A stretch of DNA of 64,000 nucleotides from Hedera helix. Its lineage: Eukaryota > Streptophyta > Magnoliopsida > Apiales > Araliaceae. Location: assembly GCA_947179155.2 (NCBI GenBank), contig OX359265.1, forward strand, positions 57,423,040 through 57,487,039, given 5' to 3'. Shown piece by piece: positions 54,346 to 64,000 of the stretch. Position 1 is the stretch's first letter. Each line of letters starts with the position of its first letter. The position numbers were made by a program, and so were the translations under genes. The notes beneath the pieces are model-generated. The model saw only the letters and a program-made list of their open reading frames with translations, made no database searches and had not been told where the DNA came from.

Positions 54346-55077
54346 TTAAGAGCAGAACAGTCTTGAAAATAAGTAGCCATGGCAACCCTGCACCGTATCA
54401 AGTAAAGGGCTTGTCTGGCATGCTTCCTCAACTGCTCGATCCATCCATTTTTTTGATAAATCTTCTGCAACAATAGCAACCTGATGCTGCAATACAGCTG
54501 CACCTAAGGGTCCTACTACATTCAGCCTAGTTGCAGCTGATATAACATCTCTCATTGTTATAAACATGTACGCTCTCTGAGACATTCCACCATCAAACCC
54601 AAGAAGTCCGCATATCAACCCAAAGATGGGAGCATGGTGGAAACAAACTGTCCCTGTGCCTAAGGATGCATCTCTCATTATTTTGAGAGAAGGGACTTCT
54701 GTAAAAACAGATGCAGCTACTCTCATTAGAGCTGATCCTTGTGCTATTGATGCCTTACGGCTTACTTCGTTTGTGAGTGTTGCATTCAACGTCTTATCAA
54801 GCTTATACCATGTTTGAATATTGGGAGAGAGAGTTGCACAATAAACAAAAGGAAGAAGTAGGCTTCCTGTATTCTCCAATACACGGACCACATGAGTTCG
54901 AAGATCTTCAGGCCCAGAGATTAAGCGAGCTTGAATTGCTGCCTCAAGACCAAAAGAATGAGCAAAGCCACCTGTAGGAAGAATGGAGTCGATCAATTGC
55001 CATTGGCTCCAGTGCAGAAGAGAGTCTGTTGATGCAGACTCTTTGATACCATCATTTTTCTCCACCTCACCCTCCAT
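54346..55077 (-). CDS. UREF: Urease accessory protein UreF
   Basis: Single-exon frame of 243 residues with ATG at 55077. It is an accessory factor that, with UreD and UreG, helps load nickel into apo-urease in the cytosol, so that urea from arginine breakdown is hydrolysed. A variable acidic N-terminus is followed by WSQWQLIDSILPTGGFAHSF with the family signature PTGGFAHSFGLEA (34-46). The core continues through helices rich in Ala/Leu, the FHHAPIFGLICGLLG segment, and the C-terminus QGCHGYLFSRLFCS, which is characteristic of plant UreF. Its length agrees with plant homologues of about 240 residues. No break is seen. Neighbours are unrelated, as expected in a plant genome. Confidence 0.95.
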   Translation of the reverse strand: MEGEVEKNDGIKESASTDSLLHWSQWQLIDSILPTGGFAHSFGLEAAIQARLISGPEDLRTHVVRVLENTGSLLLPFVYCATLSPNIQTWYKLDKTLNATLTNEVSRKASIAQGSALMRVAASVFTEVPSLKIMRDASLGTGTVCFHHAPIFGLICGLLGFDGGMSQRAYMFITMRDVISAATRLNVVGPLGAAVLQHQVAIVAEDLSKKWMDRAVEEACQTSPLLDTVQGCHGYLFSRLFCS

Positions 55078-55698
55078 GGGAACCGGACAAGCACTCTGTC
55101 ATATATGGAACAAGGATGGATATGAAACGATTCAAACAGCAGAACATGCACACCACATTGAAAATGCTGCACTCATAGCTGCAAGACTTGCAACAACTCG
55201 AACTAGTGATGACATCCACACAAAACAGAAGCACCAATATAAAGGGAAAAGTGAAAAAGCAGAACAGTTATATTTTACTCTGCAGTCTCTGCTCAAGTTA
55301 AGATTATTTTGCCAACCCAATTTCAAAATCAATAATTTAAAGTTTGAGGTTCTTGAAAGATGATAAAAAAACGATGCCTTAATTGATGTAGACAAATCCC
55401 TTCAAAGCACGGTTGAGAAAGAATTTGCTACTACTTTCTATCAAAACAACTAAAAGGAATGAATCTTAAAATTTATTAGCAATATGAGAAAAGAAGCTCC
55501 AATAGCTCTGTTTTAGTTTGGCCAAGTTCTTGAGACAGAGATACAAGAAAACAGTATCATGATGGTTAATTATATTCCCGTACGAACATTCCCTAATGTA
55601 GAAAAATTCCAGAATATGGTACATTTGTTCCTGAACACTAGCTTTGCAATCAAAAAGCCTTTTACATACACATTACCAAAAGATTCACATTCTAGTAC
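55078..55698. other. 5' flank of UreF
   Basis: Presumed UreF 5' UTR and promoter. No TATA box was fixed and no coding sequence is seen. Confidence 0.4.
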
Positions 55699-56290
55699 TA
55701 TTGCTTCTAAAGAAAAAAAATCCTAGTTAAGTTACCTTCAATCCATCTATAACTCCATCCTAGAAGAGTTTCACTATCAAGTAAAGTTTGCTTTTTCTTT
55801 TCTAATTCAACTTATATTCTAATTTTGTTTGGAACTTCCAATCTATTTATTATTTCATAATTTTGACGAATTATCTCAACTTTAATATTGAAATTGTCTC
55901 AAATTGACTTTCGAAAATCAACAATGATCTTACAATTTGAAACAGAGGTAATATATTATAATTACATTAGAGATTTATATAGTACAACTTTACAATGTAT
56001 ATCTAATAGGGAAACATAATATATAGTGTACAGATAGTAAAACATTTTGCAAGATAATTAAAATGAATGAAATCATCTTTTAATATTTTTCTTGATCTTT
56101 GTGTGTCACGGTGACTAATAAATGCAAGTAATTATTCTTTTCATTTCACAATTTTTTTACTAAATCTTAATATATTAAATTTATAAAAAAATTAAAATTA
56201 AAATTGCAATGTGAGTAGTAATTATAAGAAAACAGTGTACTAGTTAAAGTTCCAATTAAGTATTAACCCAGAATTTAAGGTAAGTATTGC

Positions 56291-56331
56291 ACTCCATAGT
56301 CTTCCATGATTACTCTGGAAAACTATGGAGT
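56291..56331. repeat. Short hairpin in unit 1
   Basis: ACTCCATAGTCTTCCA and TGGAAAACTATGGAGT pair over 16 bp with one mismatch around a 9-base loop. Unit 2 has a weaker version at about 57925-57965. Confidence 0.75.
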
Positions 56332-57256
56332 GTACTAGTACAACTTAACCCTCAGCTTAAGGTAAGTAGGATCCTAGGTTCCATGTGATTCTCACGCGCT
56401 CAAAGTCCTTGGAATCATGAACATTTTATCAAGTGGAAACTGAAAAGCCAGTGGCCAAAAAAATACCATCACCTCTTGCTCTCTCTCTAAATACACCTCA
56501 TAAACAACATAGACACAAGTATGATCCAACAAGGCCTAAGACCTGACCTGAAATACCCAAGCGAGCCCAAAGCGCTCTCAAGGTGACACATATCCAATTG
56601 TCCTAAGAGTTCAATGATGAAAGCATGAGCACTCTCTCAACTCACCAAAAATCAGTTAGATGAGTTGAGCTACTTTACCCCAAGTAAAAGAAGCACTTTA
56701 AATGCAAATGGGATCTAAACCACTAAAGTGATGAGACGACAAATCATTGTTATAAGCATGTGTCGAGCCTGTGAGAAGAACCTATAAATACTAATACATG
56801 TTTACTAAAAAAACGTAATCACACATTATATCTTCAATATTGAAACTTTCATACCTCTATCGTTGATATATTTCATGAAGTTCGATATTAATTCTCACAC
56901 CGGAGCTATATCCTGGTGGAACAAACCGTAAAGGATAATTTGGTTGTCTTCTTCTTGCAGATCGGACTAAACACATACACACGAGATCAGAACTCTCGAA
57001 GGTAGCATAGTCATAATATTGCTTCTAAAGAATGAGAATCCTAGTTAAAAAGTTACATGCAATCCATATATAAGTCCATCCTAGAAAAAATTCACTATCA
57101 AATACAGTTCGCTTTTTCTTTTTTAATTCATATATTCTAAATTTGTTTGCAACTTCCAATCTATTTATTGTTTCATAATTTTTTATGAATAATCTCAATT
57201 TTATGATTGAAATTGTCTCAAATTACCTTTCAAAAATCAGCAATAAACTAATAATT

Positions 57257-57527
57257 CGAGGCCTAGGCACGAGGCAATGCGCACGCCTTATTGAAGTGAG
57301 ACGCACATACTAAAAAATGTGAATATATATATAATATCTCAACTAATTATTCAAAATCCCAAATCCTAATCAACTTTAACAAGTTCAAGAAGCACAAAAT
57401 GCCCCCGTAGCATGTATGTTATGATTCCCTATTATTAATGCCTAAGAGATATATTTGTCACAAGTAGCATAAATCTCATGGTTAGGCCTAAAACAGAATT
57501 AGGCCTATAAACAGGGTATTCTAAATC
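57257..57527. mobile_element. Internal fragment of a hAT element
   Basis: About 270 bp starting GCCTAGGCACGAGGCAATGC match the interior of the element at 57997 (from about 58050 to 58335). Neither terminus is present. The fragment is flanked by two copies of about 70 bp of unit sequence (57189-57256 and 57530-57600). Confidence 0.75.
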
Positions 57528-57996
57528 GTCTAAATTTTATGATTGAAATTGTCTCAAATTACCTTTCGAAAATCAGCAGTAAACTAATAATTTGAAACAG
57601 AGATAGTATATTATAATTACATTATGGTTTATATAGTACAACTTTATAATGTATATCTATTAGTGTAACACACTATACAGTGTGCATATATTTATGAGAT
57701 ACTTAAAATGAATGGAATCAGTTTTAATATTTTCCTTGATCTTTGTGTCAAGTTGACTAATAAATGTAAGTAATTATTGTTTTCATTCCACAATTTTTTT
57801 TTACTAAATTATAATATATTAAATTTATGAAAAATTTAAAATTTAAATTACAACGTGAGTAGTAATTATAAGAAAATAGTGTATTATAAGAAGTTGCAAT
57901 TAAGTATTAACCCTCATCCTAAGTAGTATACTCCACAATCTTCCATGATTAGTCTGGAAGACCATGGGGTGTATTAGTACAACTTAACCCTCAGCC

Positions 57997-58104
57997 CATA
58001 GTTATTTAATGCGCGAGGCGCATTGAGGCATAAAGGTCTTTTCGAGACCTAGGCACGAGGCAATGCGCACGCCTTATTGAAGTAAGGCGCACATGCTAAA
58101 AAAT

Positions 58105-58149
<45 letters not shown>

Positions 58150-59162
58150 CTCAACTAATTATTCAAAATCCCAAATCCTAATCAAATTTAACAAGTTCAA
58201 GAAGCACAAAATGCCCCCGTAGCATGTATGTTATGATTCCCTATTATTGATGCCTAAGAGATATATCTGTCACAAGTAGCATAAATCTCATGGTCAGGCC
58301 TAATACAGAATTAGGCCTATAAACAAGGTATTCTAAATCTTTGATTCAGTCCATTGAGGAATTAAGCCTAAAACAGAATTGGACACAGAAAAAGAATTGT
58401 ACACAAAAACATAATTGGGCTTCCCTTTGTCCACAACTTCTGGACAACAAAAATTAGGCCTAATATATGGCAGATTATTATATATATAAACAAGCAAAAA
58501 TATGGCAGGTTATTATATAAACAAACAAGAAAAAATATGCTTACAATTTTTATCCACATTTTAATGTATATGTATTATATACACAAACTGTTTTCCCTAA
58601 AACAAGAAAAAATTGTTTGCAAGAACAAAAAAGGGAAGCACTGACCCAATAACAAAAACTTCATCAATCAATCAAAAACCTAACCAAATTAACTGCACCG
58701 AGTTTTTACCCAAACTCTAGTGCATGTTACCGACCGAGAGAAAGAAAGAAAAGAAGAAGTCGATATATTGGAGATGAGACGATGAGATGATAAGAGGTTA
58801 GAGATGAGAGAAGGAGAGATGAGAGACTTACCGTTGATTGGAGGAATCACTGTCAAAGGAGTCACCGTCGATTGGAGTTGTAAGTAGATTAGAGAGATGA
58901 TATGTGTTTTTTTCTTTTTCCTTTAAAGCTCTGTCATGACTAATATTTTACCCTCCCTTAAGTTTAATCGATGGCTGAGATTGAGTCTTGATTAAAAATT
59001 GAACAACTGAGGTTTTCTCGCCTTGCTTTGAAGAGGTTATTGCCTTGATAGCCTCAGGCCTCAGGGACGAAGGCACGAGTCTCATGCAACACACTACACC
59101 TCAACTGAATTGAGACCCAACCATCTGACCTCACCGTGCCTTGCGCGCCTTTGATAACAATG
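57997..59162. mobile_element. hAT-like element, 1,166 bp, exact 8-bp target duplication
   Basis: The left end CATAGTTATTTAATGCGCG and the reverse-complemented right end CATTGTTATCAAAGGCGCGC form the terminal repeat. CCTCAGCC lies on both sides (57989-57996 and 59163-59170). The paralogous unit 1 has the uninterrupted site AACTTAACCCTCAGCTTAAG near 56345. Subterminal GAGGC/GCCTC motifs are frequent, as in plant hAT elements. It encodes no transposase, so it is non-autonomous. A (AT)n run sits at about 58107-58143. Confidence 0.85.
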
Positions 59163-59947
59163 CCTCAGCCTAAGGTAAGTAGACTTGTAGGTTCCACGTG
59201 ATTTTTACGTGCTCATATTCCTCAAGATTATCAATGATTTTATCAGGTGGAAACTGAAAAACCAACAGCGAGAAAAACATTATCACTTTCTCTCTCTAAA
59301 TACACCTTATAAACCCACATGGACATGGGTAGACCGTAGACCCAACAGGGCCGAAAACCCAAAGGTGACACATGTTAAGTAGTCCTAAGAGTTCAATAAT
59401 GAAAGCATTAACACTCTCTCCACTCACCAGAAATTAGTTAGATAAGTTGAGCTACTTCACCTCCAAGTAAAAGATGCACTTTACATGTGAATGGTCATCT
59501 CAACCACTAAAATGATGACACGTCATTTCTATAGGCATGTGCCCAGCCTGTGAGAAGAACACTATAAATACTAATGCATGTTTAATAGAAAAACGTAATC
59601 ACACACTCTATCTCCGATATTGAAACCTTCGTACCTCCATTGTTGACATATTGCCTTAGGTTCGATATTAATTCTCACATTAAAGCTATCTCCCACCGAC
59701 ATAAGCCGTCAAGGATGATTCGGTTGTCTTCTTTCCATGCATTTGTGATTAAAACTCCTAAAAGTAGAACCGTCAACACTAGTAGTATTGCTTCTAAAGA
59801 ATGAGATTCCTAGTTAAGAAGTTACATTCAATCCATCTACAAGTCCATCCTTTAAGAAAGTCACTATTAAATACCCTCTGCTTTTTCATTTTGAATTCAT
59901 ATATTCTAAATTTGGTTGTAACTTTCAATTTTTTAATAGTATATAAA

Positions 59948-61029
59948 GGGTTAAATACACGATCGCTCCCTGTAGTAGATAAATAAAACACTATTACCCC
60001 GTGTTAAAAAGTTGGTCGCTAATGACCATTGTGATAAACCCAAAAGCGACTGGTCCATTTTTATTCTTTTTTAAGCAACTTCCTTCAACTTGCACATGGG
60101 ATTCGAAAAGCAAAAAGGTTAGTTACATAAAATCAAATCATTCGCTCAATTCTCTCTCAAGTCTCATCTTTTACTCAATTTTCTCTTTCATCTCTAACTC
60201 TATTTTCTAAATTCAAATCCCACCGTGATCCATTACTTGCTCTTTAGTTTCTCTCATCTCTCAGTCTAGGCGGTTTTCATTCTGATTGGTCGTCACTTTG
60301 TTGCAGAAATTTAAAGATGCATGTCCTTTAACAATCATGATGTTAAATTACAACAACAATTTTGTAGGAATTTGTAGATAAGAAAAGAGGTATTTTGAGG
60401 TGAAGCAGAAAAACTAGGACATTTTTAATATATTGCTTAACTATATGTATAAAATATTAGATTTCTTATATTTTTCTGCATATTTCAAAATTAGGACTTT
60501 TTAAACATGTCTAAAATTAGTAGGTGCATTAGTGCATGCAAGAGTTAACGTATCAGTTACTCATATGACTTATGAGAGATTTTGAGAAATACCTCTCATA
60601 AGTCATAACATGCAGAAGCAGCCGCAGATATAAAGTTGGAGGGCTAATTATTTCTCTTCTTTTTCTTTTCAATATTTGGGGAATATATGTGGTGTTAAAT
60701 ATAAGTTTTTATTAAAAAAGTTGGCACAAATGACTATTCTATATTGAAGGATGAGTTTCTGGTGATCTATATAGAAAGGGATGATTTTTTGGGCATAGAT
60801 AATCTACTTATCCTAAACAGTAGGAGAAAACGTTGGAGATATGGCGTAAGTTTTCCACACTTCTCTTCATTACTTCACTTGCCACATAAGAGAGTTTAAC
60901 ACACATGGTAGAAAGTGGCACCAATCGCTTTTATTTTTACCATATGGATTATTAATGACCGGTTTTTTTACAGAAAGGGTGATAAGTGTTTTACACCTCT
61001 ACCCCAGGGGGTGATCGTGTATTTAATCC
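59948..61029. mobile_element. MULE-like element with long inverted ends, 1,082 bp
   Basis: The left end GGGTTAAATACACGATCGCT and the reverse-complemented right end GGATTAAATACACGATCACC begin an inverted repeat of about 75 bp, which continues through AAAACACT and GGTC-ATGACC motifs. TATATAAA flanks both sides (59940-59947 and 61030-61037). The interior (60.1-60.3 kb) is a C/T-rich leader-like stretch ending TTGTTGCAG, as a splice acceptor would. A hAT assignment by the 8-bp duplication is possible, but the long ends suit a Mutator-like element. Confidence 0.75.
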
Positions 61030-61037
61030 TATATAAA

Positions 61038-64000
61038 ATGCAAGTCATGGATTAAATGCCTTGTATAGATTGAAAAGATGAAATAGTTTGATTGAATTGA
61101 TTATTTTGAGTCACCTGAAATTAACAACCCAGAAGTAGCACCAAAACACACAAACAAACATGTATAATTTCATTAAACATATATCATATGAATCAGATGC
61201 AATCCACTAGATACGGAAATTTAGAGCATCGAATTAGCCCCCAAAAAAACAAAAAAAACAAAACAAAATTTAGAACATAAAATTAGGGGGGGGGGGGGGG
61301 AAACTAAGTTATAAATTAGAAAGTAAGTTAAAACAAATTATGAAAGTGTTCAGCTGATAATGATGTATAAGTTAAAATCTAATGTAAAGATTACTAAAAA
61401 TGACATTAATAAAAAGATGCATTGATTCAATATCATATCATAACAATCATCCACAATTTCATTAAATAAATCACTAAACAAATTCTCTAAACATATCAAC
61501 TACAATCTTATTTCAAGTTAGAAATTCTTAATGCAATATTATCTCTCATTACTTGCATAATTAAACCATTACTAACATACAAACTGTACTCAAACAAACC
61601 AATATACATGAAGTCCACAGAGTTCTGCCGTTGATTTTAAACAAGGACTTCCTAGGACTTTGTTAGTGATTTGTAAAATACCGAACACATTAAACTGAAA
61701 TCCATAGTTGCATTATAAGAAAATTGTAACAAGAGTGACCAAAAGAATCTGAATAATGTACCATTAGGTGAATACAAAAAGTAAGAATAAGCATTAGTTA
61801 GAAACATGAGAGGAACTTTCATACCATAGTGTTTGTTTCTAACAACTGAAAAGGTATCAACTAAACTAAACAACCTTCAACATTGGAAAATACTAACTGC
61901 TGAATGTTACTATCTTTTTCAATCTTCACCAATAATTTAGTGAAGCAGTTCTAGATTGCTTGAGATGATATAAATCAGTGGTGACTCGCAGTTAAGAAAT
62001 TGGAATTCTTGGAAGTTGGAATCAATTATACACTTGTTCTGTAAACTACTCCAAAGCGTACCCAACTTCTCTAAAAGCTTAGCACCTGTGATTCATCTAA
62101 TTTTCACAATTATGAGGTCAAGAAGTGAAAAAATGTAACATCTGAATTACTTTCTACATGGGAAACAATGTAAAATCTGGGCCTCTCTCCATATTTTTAA
62201 TAGCTTTTAAAAGCTAAAGCAGCTTGTCTCAAAATTCTTTTCAAAACAACATTAGAACTTGACATGCAAACACAACCACAAATGTTAACTACGTACAACA
62301 AGAAACAGATAAAAACTAGGAAAAACAGTGGAGTGGGGTAGAAAAATTGCCCCCCAACTTAAGTAAAACCTGTTCCATCTGCATTATTTAAAATAACCTA
62401 ATGATGCACCATGCAATAGGAGATCACAAGCACACAAAAAACTGTTTACTGTTGTAACACAAGCGTATGACTTCAGTTGCATACATCCCCCAAAAATAAA
62501 ACACATCAAATTGCAAAAAGCAGCTTGCAATAAAACATGCTTGTTTTCCATCAGTAATCCTCAGACTACTCTTCTACTGTGATTAAACAGAAATATGGAA
62601 CCTATGGTACCATCACATGAGCAACATTGGCTACAGTTGGCATCAAAGGGAGAAAAATGAAAGACAATGGTAAAGCATCTAAGACAATGGTACAGTATAA
62701 CTTGGAACAAATTACAGACAATTGTTGTACTAAGTACTTTTCTGTGTCTTTCTTTTTATAGCTCAATCAGACAAAAATTACTTTATTTTTGCAAAAATAT
62801 AATTTGGGACTGAGGGACCCTTTTTTTCCCCTAGGCTTTTAAACATGCACAACAGATATTACATAGCCTAATTGCCAATTAGTAGTTTCTTCTAACACCT
62901 TAAGTGCAATTCCATATTCCCCATATATGCAAAATACATGGGCAAATGCTACCACATAACAGCACTGTGTCAAAAGGACTACGGAGAAAACAATGAATAT
63001 ATGCAACAAAAGAACTCATTACAGTCTCAAAAACTTTCATGGCAAAAGGGAAAAAAAACTAAAATTAAAAGCTTTGTGGTATTTATGTGTGTATGTGAAT
63101 GAGAGTAATAAAGACACGTTTAAAGAATTAGTTTAAGGTGATCGTGGAAGACGAGGATTTACCTTTTTCTAGAGCAGAGAGCAGATGAGTAGTAGCAATA
63201 ATCGAGAGCAGAGGGAGAGAAGAACAAAGCCGCGGCGGAATAAAAGAACGAAGAGATCAGGTTACTTTAAATTGTAGGGGTAAAGATGTTATTTAGCAAC
63301 GAAGAAAAGGGACCAAATGAATATTTGATGTGATTTGACCAACTTATTAAGAATGATATACAAGTTCTGTTTAAATAAGTTAGAAATAAGTGTTTATTTT
63401 TTGAACTTATAAATATATTTATAAGTTAAAAAATAAATATTTGTTATAACAAATGAATTATAAATTGATTTGAAGAACTTATAAGTTATAATTGATTACC
63501 GAACGGTGTTAAAAAAGAGAGTTAAATACCGTGAAGACTAGAGTTGTACGATTGACTGACCAGGGTGTTCATTGCGATTTCGCTGCGAGTTCTACGATTG
63601 ATTAACAGTGGTATCAAGGTGTTCACTGTGATAGCGCTACGACAGCCTTGATCAGGAAGAGTAATGGTGAGCCGACAGTCTTGATCAGGACGGATAACAG
63701 TGAGCCAGTGACGCTTGTTGCAATTCGACGAAAATGAATCCCTTTTTCTTTTTGTTGATACCATTTCGACAGTGTTTGTTTTATGTTACTCCAATTAGGG
63801 TTTGTTCGGCGCTAACTTATAAGTTGGTCAACCCAACTTATAAGTTGGTTTTGCTAAAAAAGGTGTTCGTTTCTGACTTATATGTTAACTTAAAAATGAT
63901 TTATAAGTCATTTTTTAAGTTTTGGTCAAACTTATTGAAATGTCCATTTTACCTTCTTTTATTTTAACATGTTATTTTTAGTGAAAGTTATTTTAATAAT
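61038..64000. other. Intergenic or non-coding transcribed DNA
   Basis: No protein-coding exon is recognised. It contains a 15-base poly-G at 61286-61300, a candidate 5' UTR exon at 63.16-63.25 kb, degenerate repeats at 63.53-63.72 kb built on GATTGAY-ACCAGGGTGTTC and CTTGATCAGGA, and AACTTATAAGTT palindromes at 63.36-63.50 and 63.80-63.92 kb of MITE type. Confidence 0.4.
63163..63245 (-). other. Candidate non-coding first exon
   Basis: On the minus strand this is a GC-richer, CT-rich leader (TTCTTCTCTCCCTCTGCTCTC) ending AAAAAG then GTAAATCC, a good donor site. It resembles a plant 5' UTR exon, but no coding exon follows within the 2 kb of minus-strand downstream sequence I examined. Confidence 0.3.

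Larger units (their letters stand above)
55699..59947. repeat. Tandem array of a 1.3-kb LTR-like unit
   Basis: A unit starting TTGCTTCTAAAGAA recurs at about 55699, 57020 and 59788. Unit 1 is about 1.32 kb. Unit 2 is about 2.77 kb because of two insertions: a hAT element and a hAT-derived fragment. Unit 3 is cut after about 160 bp at 59947 by the MULE-like element. Late in each full unit an LTR-like stretch contains TATAAATACTAATRCATG, CGTAATCACACA and TTCGATATTAATTCTCACA. No coding frame is present. Confidence 0.8.

Noticed and set aside
61652..61873. 73-codon minus-strand frame
   Set aside because: AT-rich, no motif, no splice-site support.

Overview
This is AT-rich nuclear DNA from a flowering plant, most likely a eudicot. 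It has GT-AG introns, a gibberellin 20-oxidase, a TRM-type gene, a plant UreF and several plant DNA-transposon and LTR families. I did not place the species. There are no operons, CRISPR arrays or convincing tRNA/rRNA genes.

Three genes look complete and all lie on the minus strand: a 375-residue gibberellin 20-oxidase (5922-7450, three exons), a 744-residue TRM/LONGIFOLIA-like protein (35753-38524, four exons) and the urease accessory protein UreF (54346-55077, one exon).

The other recognisable coding material is broken. It comprises an intron-containing NF-YB copy (25089-26355), partial cytosolic-type phosphoglucomutase copies in a tandem array just downstream (21105-24585), a coiled-coil protein gene (27605-30816, plus strand), a 2OG-Fe(II) oxygenase fragment (46077-46693, plus strand) and a cucumisin-like subtilase (49011-52200). 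All five keep introns, so they are not processed retrocopies. Each shows frameshifts, stops or lost exons.

The rest is transposon-rich intergenic DNA. It holds a probable solo LTR (648-3518), hAT-like elements (19263-19887, 33311-34146, 41383-41768, 57997-59162), an almost perfect 251-bp hairpin MITE (11936-12186), Stowaway-like MITEs, a MULE-like element (59948-61029), long AT and CT microsatellites and six G/C homopolymers of 15 bases or more. From 55.7 to 59.9 kb a 1.3-kb unit is tandemly repeated. One unit carries the hAT element with an exact 8-bp target duplication, and the other unit shows the empty site.

I found no new multi-gene system. The best leads are the NF-YB/PGM decayed block, the filled-and-empty hAT site with its nearby filler-like fragment, and the question of whether the recurring single-base indels are biological or assembly errors.
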